Source: an uncultured Paracoccus sp.
GTDB lineage: Bacteria > Pseudomonadota > Alphaproteobacteria > Rhodobacterales > Rhodobacteraceae
Assembly (NCBI RefSeq): GCF_947487305.1
Contig: NZ_CANKWH010000008.1
Span: forward strand, 154,033 to 218,032
Direction: 5' to 3'
DNA length: 64,000 bases
Shown: one piece after another, positions 57,465 through 64,000 of the stretch
Numbering within the stretch: position 1 is the first letter of the stretch
How the letters are laid out: every line of letters starts with the position of its first letter
Translations under genes and position numbers: made by a program
Notes under the pieces: model-generated
Told to the model about the DNA's origin: nothing
The model's input: the letters and a program-made list of their open reading frames with translations, nothing else
Database searches by the model: none

Positions 57465-60086
57465 ATGGCAAAGAAGATGCTGATCGACGCGACCCATGCC
57501 GAGGAAACTCGGGTTGTGGTCAGCGACGGAACCAAGGTCGAAGAATTTGACTTCGAGACCATAAACAAGCGGCAACTGGCCGGGAACATCTATCTGGCAA
57601 AGGTCACGCGGGTGGAACCCTCGCTGCAGGCGGCCTTCGTCGATTATGGCGGCAACCGCCACGGTTTCCTGGCCTTCGCCGAGATTCACCCGGACTATTA
57701 CCAGATCCCGGCCGCAGACCGTCAGGCGCTGCTGGCCGAGGAGCGGGCCTATGCCGAAGCGCAGGCCGACGAGGAAACTGCCAAGGCCGCGAAGTCCAAG
57801 TCGCGCCGCCGGGGCAAGACCCGGGCCGAGTCGAACCGCAGCACTGATGAAAGCGTCAGCTCGGAGCAGATCGCCGGCATGGACGTGATCGACGTCGAAG
57901 AGGCTGACACGCTGCTGGAAGGCGAGACCGCGACCGATTCCGACGACGATGCCGCCGAGGTCCATGCCGCCGTCGAACTGGACCGCGCCGAGGGTGACGA
58001 GATCCACGGCGAGCCTGCGCGCGAGGAGGGCGAGGACGCCCCTGCCAGCGCCAGCGACAAAGACAGCGAGATCGAATCGATCGCCGAAGAGGACGTGACC
58101 GAAGAGATTCGCGCGCCCCGCAAGCCGCGCCAGCGTCGCTACAAGATCCAGGAAGTCATCAAGGTCCGGCAGATCATGCTGGTCCAGGTCGTCAAGGAAG
58201 AGCGCGGCAACAAGGGTGCGGCGCTGACCACCTATCTGAGCCTCGCCGGCCGTTACTGCGTGCTGATGCCCAACACCGCGCGCGGGGGCGGCATCTCGCG
58301 CAAGATCACCGTGGCTGCCGACCGCAAGAAGCTGAAGGAAATCGCCTCGGAACTGTCGGTGCCGCAGGGCGCCGGGCTGATCATCCGCACCGCCGGCAGC
58401 CAGCGCACCAAGACCGAGATCCGCCGCGACTATGAATATCTGATGCGGCTCTGGGAGCAGATCCGCGAACTGACCTTCAAGTCGATCGCCCCGGCGCCGG
58501 TCTATGAGGAAGGCGACCTGATCAAGCGGACGATCCGCGATCTCTACAGCAAGGACATCGACGAGGTTCTGGTCGAGGGCGAGCGCGGCTATCGCACCGC
58601 CAAGGACTTCATGAAGATGATCATGCCGTCCCACGCCAAGAACGTGAAGCATTACACCGACCAGATGCCGCTGTTCGCGCGTTTCCAGGTGGAGAGCTAC
58701 CTGGGCGGCATGTTCAACCCGACCGTGCAGCTGAAATCCGGTGGTTATATCGTCATCGGCGTGACCGAGGCGCTGGTCGCGATCGACGTGAACTCGGGCC
58801 GCGCGACCAAGGAAGGCTCGATCGAGGATACGGCGACCAAGACCAACCTCGAGGCAGCGGACGAGATCGCCCGGCAATTGCGCCTGCGCGACCTTGCCGG
58901 CCTGATCGTCATCGACTTCATCGACATGGAAGAGCGCAAGAACAACGCCGCCGTCGAGAAGCGCCTGAAGGACAAGCTGAAATCCGACCGCGCCCGCATC
59001 CAGGTAGGCAAGATCTCGGGCTTTGGCCTCCTCGAGATGAGCCGGCAGCGGCTGCGTCCGGGGATGCTCGAATCGACCACCCAGCCCTGTGCCCACTGCC
59101 ACGGCACCGGCCTGATCCGCAGCGATGACAGCCTGGCGCTGACCATCCTGCGCGCGGTCGAGGAGGAGGGCACGCGCAAGCGGTCGCGCGAGGTGCTGAT
59201 CAAGGCGCCGATCGCGGTTGCCAACTTCCTCATGAATGGCAAGCGCGAACATATCGGCATGATCGAGACGCGCTATGGCATGTCGGTGCGGGTCGAGGCC
59301 GATCCTTCGCTGATCTCGCCCGATTACACGCTGGAGAAGTTCAAGACCGCGACCCGCTTCGTGCCCGAGGTCGAATCGCAGGCGGTTTCGGTCAATGCAC
59401 AGCTGATGGCGCAGATCGATGACGATGCCGACCAGGTCGAGGACGAAGACGAGGACGAGGTCGTCGAGGCCTCGGCCAACGAGCCGCGAGACGAGAACGG
59501 CTTGGACGATGATCAGGGCCGCGGCAAACGCCGCCGCCGCCGTCGCCGGCGGAAGCCGGGTGATCGGGCCGAGCAGGAGAACGGGTCGGAAGCCGTAGCC
59601 GAGGGCCACGAAGGCGAAGAGGCCGCTGAAGCCGTGATCGCGGTCGCCGAGGATGGCGAGGCGGAAGCCGCTGACGAGGCGGAGGCCGAACCGGCGAAGA
59701 AGCCGCGCAAGTCGCGCTCGCGCTCGCGCCGCAAGGGCGATGCGAAGGACAAGGTGGAAGAGGCCGTGGCTGTTGCAGAGGGTGACGCGGTTGCCGAAGC
59801 CGAGGGCGAAAGCCAGCCCGAGCCTGCGGCCGAACCTGTTGCTGAGGCCGTTCTCGCGGAAGAGTCTTTGCTGGTGGCCGAAGTCGCTGTCGAGACTGCG
59901 CCCGAAGCCGAGGTCGAAGCTGAAGCTCAGCCCGAAGCCGCGCCCGTGGCCGAGCTTGTGCTGCAGCAGGCGCCTGCCGCCGAGCCCGAGCCCGAGCCGG
60001 AACTGGCTGATGCCGAGCCCGTCGAGGCCGAGCCGGAAAAACCGGCGCGTCCGAAGCGCCGTGGCTGGTGGTCCTTGGGCCGCTGA
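57465..60086 (+). CDS. rne: Ribonuclease E
   Basis: RNase E (873 aa) is the essential endonuclease of mRNA decay and rRNA processing. The S1 domain begins at about 36 (AGNIYLAKVTRVEPSLQAA) and is interrupted by an acidic and basic insertion (about 84-220), as in related alphaproteobacteria. The catalytic DNase I-like core has AIDVNSGRATKEGS and VIDFIDMEERKN, and the zinc-link has CAHCHG. The C-terminal 250 residues are Glu/Ala-rich with basic RRRRRRR-like stretches, a degradosome scaffold. The ATG at 57465 fits the family start (MAKKMLIDA). Confidence 0.95.
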   Translation: MAKKMLIDATHAEETRVVVSDGTKVEEFDFETINKRQLAGNIYLAKVTRVEPSLQAAFVDYGGNRHGFLAFAEIHPDYYQIPAADRQALLAEERAYAEAQADEETAKAAKSKSRRRGKTRAESNRSTDESVSSEQIAGMDVIDVEEADTLLEGETATDSDDDAAEVHAAVELDRAEGDEIHGEPAREEGEDAPASASDKDSEIESIAEEDVTEEIRAPRKPRQRRYKIQEVIKVRQIMLVQVVKEERGNKGAALTTYLSLAGRYCVLMPNTARGGGISRKITVAADRKKLKEIASELSVPQGAGLIIRTAGSQRTKTEIRRDYEYLMRLWEQIRELTFKSIAPAPVYEEGDLIKRTIRDLYSKDIDEVLVEGERGYRTAKDFMKMIMPSHAKNVKHYTDQMPLFARFQVESYLGGMFNPTVQLKSGGYIVIGVTEALVAIDVNSGRATKEGSIEDTATKTNLEAADEIARQLRLRDLAGLIVIDFIDMEERKNNAAVEKRLKDKLKSDRARIQVGKISGFGLLEMSRQRLRPGMLESTTQPCAHCHGTGLIRSDDSLALTILRAVEEEGTRKRSREVLIKAPIAVANFLMNGKREHIGMIETRYGMSVRVEADPSLISPDYTLEKFKTATRFVPEVESQAVSVNAQLMAQIDDDADQVEDEDEDEVVEASANEPRDENGLDDDQGRGKRRRRRRRRKPGDRAEQENGSEAVAEGHEGEEAAEAVIAVAEDGEAEAADEAEAEPAKKPRKSRSRSRRKGDAKDKVEEAVAVAEGDAVAEAEGESQPEPAAEPVAEAVLAEESLLVAEVAVETAPEAEVEAEAQPEAAPVAELVLQQAPAAEPEPEPELADAEPVEAEPEKPARPKRRGWWSLGR

Positions 60087-60127
60087 TCCGACTGTGAAAC
60101 CTCCCGGCGGGACCCGCCGCCGGGGCC

Positions 60128-60178
60128 GGGCGCGACCTGACCCACGCAAGCGTGACAGGTCGCGCCCTTTTCGTTTTT
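60128..60178 (+). terminator. Rho-independent terminator after rne
   Basis: A 12-bp perfect stem (60128-60139 with 60156-60167) encloses a second small stem, and T-rich DNA follows to 60178. Confidence 0.85.
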
Positions 60179-60202
60179 CCCTAAGGCGTTAGAGTGCCGG
60201 CC

Positions 60203-60946
60203 ATGTTGGGAATCGAACTCGCCGAAGCTGCCTTCCTGCCCGCCGCCTTCGTGGCGCTGCTGGCCGGACTGCTGTCCTTTCTCTCGCCCTGCGTGCTGCC
60301 CATCGTGCCGCCCTATCTGGCCTATATGACCGGGGTGAATGTCGGCGGGTTGAAATCGGGCGAGCGCAGCGCGGTCGGACCGGCGCTGATGTTCGTCCTC
60401 GGCCTGTCGGTGGTGTTTCTGGTCATGGGCTTTGCGGCTTCGGCCTTTGGCCGGGCCTTCCTGCAATATCAGGACTGGTTGACCAAGGCTGCGGGCGTCA
60501 TGGTCATCGTCATGGGCCTGCATTTCCTGCATGTCATCCGCATTCCCTTCCTCGATCAGGAAGCGCGACTGGAGGCCGGCGAGCAGGGCGGCTCGGCCTT
60601 TGGAGCCTTCGTCTTGGGACTGGCCTTCGCCTTTGGCTGGACCCCCTGCATCGGTCCGCAGCTGGGCATGATCCTGTCGCTGGCGGCAACCGGCGGCGAG
60701 GTCGGGCGCGGCACGGCGCTCTTGGCCATCTACGCGCTGGGTCTGGGCATCCCGTTCCTGCTGTCAGCCATCTTCATCAGCCGCTCGATCGGTCTGATGA
60801 ACCGGATCAAGCCCTATCTGCGTGCGATCGAGCGGGTCATGGGTGTGCTGCTGGTGGTCGTCGGCGTCATGCTGCTGACCGGCGCCTTCGCGGCCTTTGC
60901 CTATTGGCTGCTGGAGACTTTCCCGGTTCTTGCCACTTTGGGCTGA
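60203..60946 (+). CDS. ccdA: Cytochrome c biogenesis protein CcdA
   Basis: CcdA (247 aa) carries electrons across the inner membrane to periplasmic thioredoxins such as CcmG. It has about six helices with the paired cysteine motifs LSPCVLPIVPPYL and WTPCIGPQLG. The ATG at 60203 is preferred to a GTG at 60194. It complements the ccm genes at 13.9-16.7 kb. Confidence 0.93.
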   Translation: MLGIELAEAAFLPAAFVALLAGLLSFLSPCVLPIVPPYLAYMTGVNVGGLKSGERSAVGPALMFVLGLSVVFLVMGFAASAFGRAFLQYQDWLTKAAGVMVIVMGLHFLHVIRIPFLDQEARLEAGEQGGSAFGAFVLGLAFAFGWTPCIGPQLGMILSLAATGGEVGRGTALLAIYALGLGIPFLLSAIFISRSIGLMNRIKPYLRAIERVMGVLLVVVGVMLLTGAFAAFAYWLLETFPVLATLG

Positions 60947-60950
60947 GGGC

Positions 60951-61736
60951 TTAACCCCAACTCGGCTTGCGCTTTTCCAGGAACGCGGTGATGCCCTCGT
61001 CCGTGTCGGGCAGCATCATGTTCTCGCACATCGTCCCGCCCGCGCTGCCATAGGCATCGCCAAGGCCAAGCTGCAGCTGCCGGTAAAAGGCCTGCTTTCC
61101 CATGCGCACGGCGGCGGGCAGTTTCGAGGCAATCAGTTGCGCCATCTCCATGGCCGCATCGGCCAGCTGGTCGGTGGGGACCACGCGATTGATCAGGCCC
61201 AGCTCGCGGGCGCGGGCGGCGTCGATGAATTCGCCGGTGGTCAGCATCTCGAAAGCCGCTTTCGGTGGCACGGTGCGGCTTAGCGCAACCATGGGGGTCG
61301 AGCAGAAGAGGCCGATATTCACCCCGTTCACCCCAAAGCGCGTACCTTCGGCCGCGACTGCCAGATCGCAGCTGGCGACAAGCTGGCAGCCGGCGGCGGT
61401 GGCGATGCCCTGAACCTGGGCGATGACCGGCTGGGGCAGGGCAGGGATCAGTTGCATCATCCGGGCACAGGCGTCGAACAGGGCCTGATAGGCCGCTGCG
61501 CCGCCATCGGCTTCGCCCCGAGCCGCCTGCATCTGCCGCAGGTCATGGCCGGCTGAGAAGGCCTTTCCGACGCCCGACAGGATCACGGCGCGGATGCTTT
61601 CGTCCTCGCCGATGGCCCCAAGTGCCGCCGACAGATCGGCGATCATTTCGACAGAAAGAGCGTTGAAATTCTCGGGGCTGTTCAGCACCAGATGGGCGAC
61701 ATGCCCGGTATCGTTGCGTAAGACGCGCTGGCTCAT
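60951..61736 (-). CDS. Enoyl-CoA hydratase/isomerase family protein
   Basis: The product (261 aa) is a crotonase-fold enzyme. Oxyanion segments are SAGHDLRQM and the FGVNGVNIGLF region; the helix motif is ARELGLINRVV. The substrate could be an enoyl-CoA of fatty or amino acid breakdown. The ATG at 61736 has GAGGA upstream. It ends 4 bases after the convergent ccdA stop. Confidence 0.85.
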   Translation of the reverse strand: MSQRVLRNDTGHVAHLVLNSPENFNALSVEMIADLSAALGAIGEDESIRAVILSGVGKAFSAGHDLRQMQAARGEADGGAAAYQALFDACARMMQLIPALPQPVIAQVQGIATAAGCQLVASCDLAVAAEGTRFGVNGVNIGLFCSTPMVALSRTVPPKAAFEMLTTGEFIDAARARELGLINRVVPTDQLADAAMEMAQLIASKLPAAVRMGKQAFYRQLQLGLGDAYGSAGGTMCENMMLPDTDEGITAFLEKRKPSWG

Positions 61737-61792
61737 CTTGTCTTCCTCCATCGGTGCAGAAACTGTAGGTCCGTCGAAGCAGGGAGGAAAGC

Positions 61793-62215
61793 ATGACCTT
61801 GAAGATGGATGCGGCGGCGCTGAACAATTTTCTGGCGCGCGAGTTCGAGCAGGTCGCGTCGGATTTCACGGTCGAGTCGGCAACGGAGGATCTGCTGGTC
61901 ATGCGCCTGAAGGTAAATGACGCCCATCTGCGCCCGGGCGGCACGGTCAGCGGGCCGTCGATGTTCGGGCTGGTCGATCTGGCGATCTATTGCGCCATCC
62001 TGTCGAAGATCGGACCGGTGGGGCTTTCGGTCACCACCAATGCCAGCATCGACTTCATGCGAAAGCCCGAATCCGGGCGCGATCTTTTGGCGCGGTGCCG
62101 GCTGTTGAAGCTGGGCCGGGTGCTGGCCGTGGGCGATGCGCTAATCTATTCGGACGGGCAGGAGGCGCCGGTCGCGCGCAGCTCGATGACCTATTCGATT
62201 CCGCCGAAACGCTAG
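61793..62215 (+). CDS. PaaI-family hotdog thioesterase
   Basis: The protein (140 aa) has a hotdog fold with the central LRPGGTVSGPSMFGLVDLAIY signature helix and the VTTNASIDFMRKP strand. Such proteins hydrolyse acyl-CoA esters of phenylacetyl- or other acyl groups. It is divergent from the enoyl-CoA hydratase gene, separated by 56 bases. Confidence 0.84.
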   Translation: MTLKMDAAALNNFLAREFEQVASDFTVESATEDLLVMRLKVNDAHLRPGGTVSGPSMFGLVDLAIYCAILSKIGPVGLSVTTNASIDFMRKPESGRDLLARCRLLKLGRVLAVGDALIYSDGQEAPVARSSMTYSIPPKR

Positions 62216-62298
62216 TTTTTCGGGCCTCTGTGGCGGGGTATCATATTACCTATTTTGCAATGCTTTGAAATTACGTGATAAATCTAGATGCGCGACGC

Positions 62299-62327
62299 TT
62301 GACCTGCCGCGCGCGATCCCTGATATA
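62299..62327 (+). promoter_or_regulatory. rplM-rpsI promoter
   Basis: A -35 TTGACC (62299-62304), a 17-base spacer and a -10 GATATA (62322-62327) lie 38 bases before the rplM ATG, downstream of an A/T-rich stretch. Confidence 0.65.
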
Positions 62328-62365
62328 GCCGCATCTCGGATTTACCCCCACCAAAGGGACGCAAG

Positions 62366-62830
62366 ATGAAAACCTATACCGCTAAACCGGCGGAGATCGA
62401 GAAGAAGTGGATCCTGATCGACGCCGAGGGCGTTGTTCTGGGCCGTCTTGCCACGATCGTCGCCAACCGCCTGCGCGGCAAGCACAAGCCGACCTTCACG
62501 CCGCACATGGATATGGGCGACAACGTGATCATCATCAACGCCGACAAGGTGCAGATGACCGGCAACAAGCGCGATGACAAGAAATACTACTGGCACACCG
62601 GCCACCCGGGCGGCATCAAGCACCGCACCGCGCGCCAAGTGTTGGAAGGCGCTCATCCCGAGCGCGTCGTGACCAAGGCGGTCGAGCGCATGATCAGCCG
62701 CAACAAGCTGGGCAAGCAGCAGATGACCAATCTGCGCGTCTATGCCGGGGCCGAGCACCCGCATGAGGCACAGCAGCCCGAAGTTCTGGACGTCAAGGTC
62801 CTGAACGCCAAGAACACCCGGAGCGCGTGA
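62366..62830 (+). CDS. rplM: 50S ribosomal protein L13
   Basis: L13 (154 aa) binds 23S rRNA early in 50S assembly. It matches the family along its length: [32 protein letters not shown] and [11 protein letters not shown]. It is followed 2 bases on by rpsI, the standard rplM-rpsI operon. Confidence 0.97.
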   Translation: MKTYTAKPAEIEKKWILIDAEGVVLGRLATIVANRLRGKHKPTFTPHMDMGDNVIIINADKVQMTGNKRDDKKYYWHTGHPGGIKHRTARQVLEGAHPERVVTKAVERMISRNKLGKQQMTNLRVYAGAEHPHEAQQPEVLDVKVLNAKNTRSA

Positions 62831-62832
62831 TT

Positions 62833-63324
62833 ATGGCTGAAGACATCAAATCTCTCGACGACCTGAAATCGGCCGTTTCGGGCAGCGCCGCCGCCGTGGC
62901 GACCGCTCCGGCCGACCGTGAAGCCAAGCGCGACGATCTGGGCCGCAGCTACGCGACCGGCAAGCGCAAAGACGCTGTCGCCCGCGTCTGGGTCAAGCCG
63001 GGTTCGGGCAAGGTCGTGGTGAACGGCAAGGACATCGCCGTCTACTTCGCCCGTCCGGTACTGCAGATGATCCTGCGCCAGCCCTTCGACGTGGCCGGCG
63101 TGGCCGGTCAGTTCGACGTGCAGGCCACCGTCAAGGGCGGCGGTCTGTCGGGGCAAGCCGGTGCCGTGAAGCATGGCATCAGCCAGGCGCTGCAACTCTA
63201 TGAACCCAGCCTGCGCGCCGCGCTGAAAGCCGCCGGCTTCCTGACCCGCGACAGCCGCGTCGTCGAACGGAAGAAATACGGCAAGGCCAAAGCCCGCCGC
63301 AGCTTCCAGTTCTCGAAGCGCTGA
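62833..63324 (+). CDS. rpsI: 30S ribosomal protein S9
   Basis: S9 (163 aa) contacts the P-site tRNA with its basic C-terminus. An N-terminal extension of about 35 residues precedes the core ([16 protein letters not shown]), as in other alphaproteobacteria. It ends [11 protein letters not shown]. The ATG at 62833 follows the rplM stop. Confidence 0.97.
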   Translation: MAEDIKSLDDLKSAVSGSAAAVATAPADREAKRDDLGRSYATGKRKDAVARVWVKPGSGKVVVNGKDIAVYFARPVLQMILRQPFDVAGVAGQFDVQATVKGGGLSGQAGAVKHGISQALQLYEPSLRAALKAAGFLTRDSRVVERKKYGKAKARRSFQFSKR

Positions 63325-63365
63325 ATCCTGCGGCCGGTCGAACCGGCCCGCATCGAAACTCTTGG

Positions 63366-63394
63366 AAAGCACGCGGATCTCCGGGTGCTTTTTT
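63366..63394 (+). terminator. Rho-independent terminator after rpsI
   Basis: Stem AAAGCAC (63366-63372) with GTGCTTT, inner CGG/CCG, one G-G mismatch and a 4-base loop, then a T-run to 63394. Confidence 0.85.
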
Positions 63395-63603
63395 CGTTTC
63401 CGTAGGGCAGGGGTGCGAGTGGATTGCCGCGCGCCTGCCCTTCCGGCGCAGGGTGCCCCCACTTTGGGTTCAGCCTCACCGCGCCCCGACGGCTCCCATC
63501 TACCATGTGGCGGATCAGGTGTCGGCACAGCTCTCAACAACACCCTCCGACAATGGCTTTACTCGAAGGGCCTCGCCGATCGAGCGCCTGGTCTCGTCGG
63601 TGA

Positions 63604-63793
63604 GAATCCCGACGGCGTCTCGTTGAGGAAGCCGCGCATGATCGAGTCACCGCCCCGGAAAATTCGTGGGTCAGAATCACCGGACGCAGGGGGCAGGGCG
63701 GGCTGCTTCGACGATTCGAGCCGCAGAATCGGAGCGACTCGCCGAATCTCGACTATTTCCGCCGAGAATCGCGCTGCCGAGTCTGCTGGAATC
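63604..63793. other. Cluster of ten GANTC sites
   Basis: GANTC begins at 63604, 63644, 63674, 63713, 63726, 63736, 63744, 63766, 63779 and 63789; one more is at 63915. About one per 256 bases is expected by chance. GANTC is the target of the CcrM DNA methylase of alphaproteobacteria. The role of the cluster is unknown. Confidence 0.7.
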
Positions 63794-63932
63794 CGGGTTC
63801 TTCCGGCTGAAATGGTCGGTTCAGGGCGTTCGCCCCGCTCGATCCGCGAAGAGCAGCGCAAGATGGGTGACGAATTTTTCATTCCATATCAGTCTCTTGT
63901 GAAGTTTCTGTGACGAATCCGCATTTTTCCGC

Positions 63933-63961
63933 TTGCAGGCCCCTCTCGCTGACCCTAAATA
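63933..63961 (+). promoter_or_regulatory. Strong promoter-like sequence pointing out of the window
   Basis: A -35-like TTGCAG (63933-63938), a 17-base spacer and a -10-like TAAATA (63956-63961) follow an A/T-rich stretch like an UP element. The look is that of a stable-RNA or ribosomal-RNA promoter, but the gene it serves is not seen. Confidence 0.45.
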
Positions 63962-64000
63962 CCGCTTCACCGAAGGCGGGAACGCAGACGGGACGGACGG

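Larger units (their letters stand above)
63395..64000. other. Non-coding stretch at the window end
   Basis: No frame here has a recognisable protein; the one from 63362 to 63913 overlaps the rpsI terminator and has random composition. The stretch contains 11 GANTC sites, ten of them within 63604-63793, an A/T-rich segment (63860-63930), and a promoter-like sequence at 63933-63961 that would serve a gene beyond the window. Confidence 0.55.

Noticed and set aside
57070..57550. Short plus-strand frames between the DUF6522-like gene and rne
   Set aside because: They lie in the leader, have no recognisable protein features and run out of frame into rne.
57357..60149. Minus-strand open frame of 930 codons opposite rne
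   Set aside because: Antisense shadow of the rne gene; no recognisable domain and biased composition.
63362..63913. Frame of 183 codons after rpsI
   Set aside because: It begins inside the rpsI terminator, has no domain and random composition, and overlaps the GANTC cluster.

Overview
The window is high-GC DNA, almost fully coding, from an alphaproteobacterium. The best fit is family Rhodobacteraceae, probably Paracoccus or a close relative. This rests on a Mcl1-type malyl-CoA lyase, RNase E with a large acidic insertion in its S1 domain, the surE-pcm-nlpD order, a ccmABCDG cluster, a TauE/TIGR02186 pair, and PcaQ-type control of protocatechuate genes. Genus is inferred, not shown. I found no tRNA, rRNA, CRISPR array, intact insertion sequence or prophage.

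Positions 1-21.4 kb are mostly housekeeping. They hold a truncated hypothetical gene, surE-pcm-nlpD (minus), a sulfite-exporter pair, malyl-CoA lyase, a dipeptide epimerase with a D-amino-acid aminotransferase, mazG, an M20 amidohydrolase, yajC-secD-secF running into ccmABCDG, gamma-glutamyltransferase, a P-loop protein and an orphan TRAP binding protein. An AT-richer HNH endonuclease gene (20.7-21.4 kb) looks acquired. Positions 21.5-31.4 kb carry acnA, a DUF1223 protein, an EamA transporter, ispZ, a GT25 glycosyltransferase, an alpha/beta hydrolase, fhs and a small secreted repeat protein.

Positions 31.5-44.7 kb form a catabolic block for a shikimate/quinate-like acid. A tripartite tricarboxylate transporter (tctCBA) would import it, an AroE-family dehydrogenase and 3-dehydroshikimate dehydratase (quiC) would convert it to protocatechuate, and PcaH/PcaG/PcaC with a beta-keto acid cleavage enzyme would carry it on. 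PcaQ and a second LysR regulator flank the parts. A 43-bp dyad occurs once upstream of tctC and once, inverted, upstream of a flavoprotein gene, on either side of that second regulator gene.

Positions 44.7-56.6 kb form a second catabolic block: a DeoR regulator, a TRAP transporter, a gamma-glutamyl-ligase-like glutamine synthetase, aldehyde and alcohol dehydrogenases, and a divergent set of two FAD oxidoreductases and an FGGY kinase. Together they suggest use of an amino alcohol or polyol. Positions 56.7-64 kb return to housekeeping: a DUF6522 protein, rne, ccdA, an enoyl-CoA hydratase, a thioesterase and rplM-rpsI. The window ends in a non-coding stretch with an unusual cluster of GANTC sites and a strong promoter-like sequence pointing out of the window.
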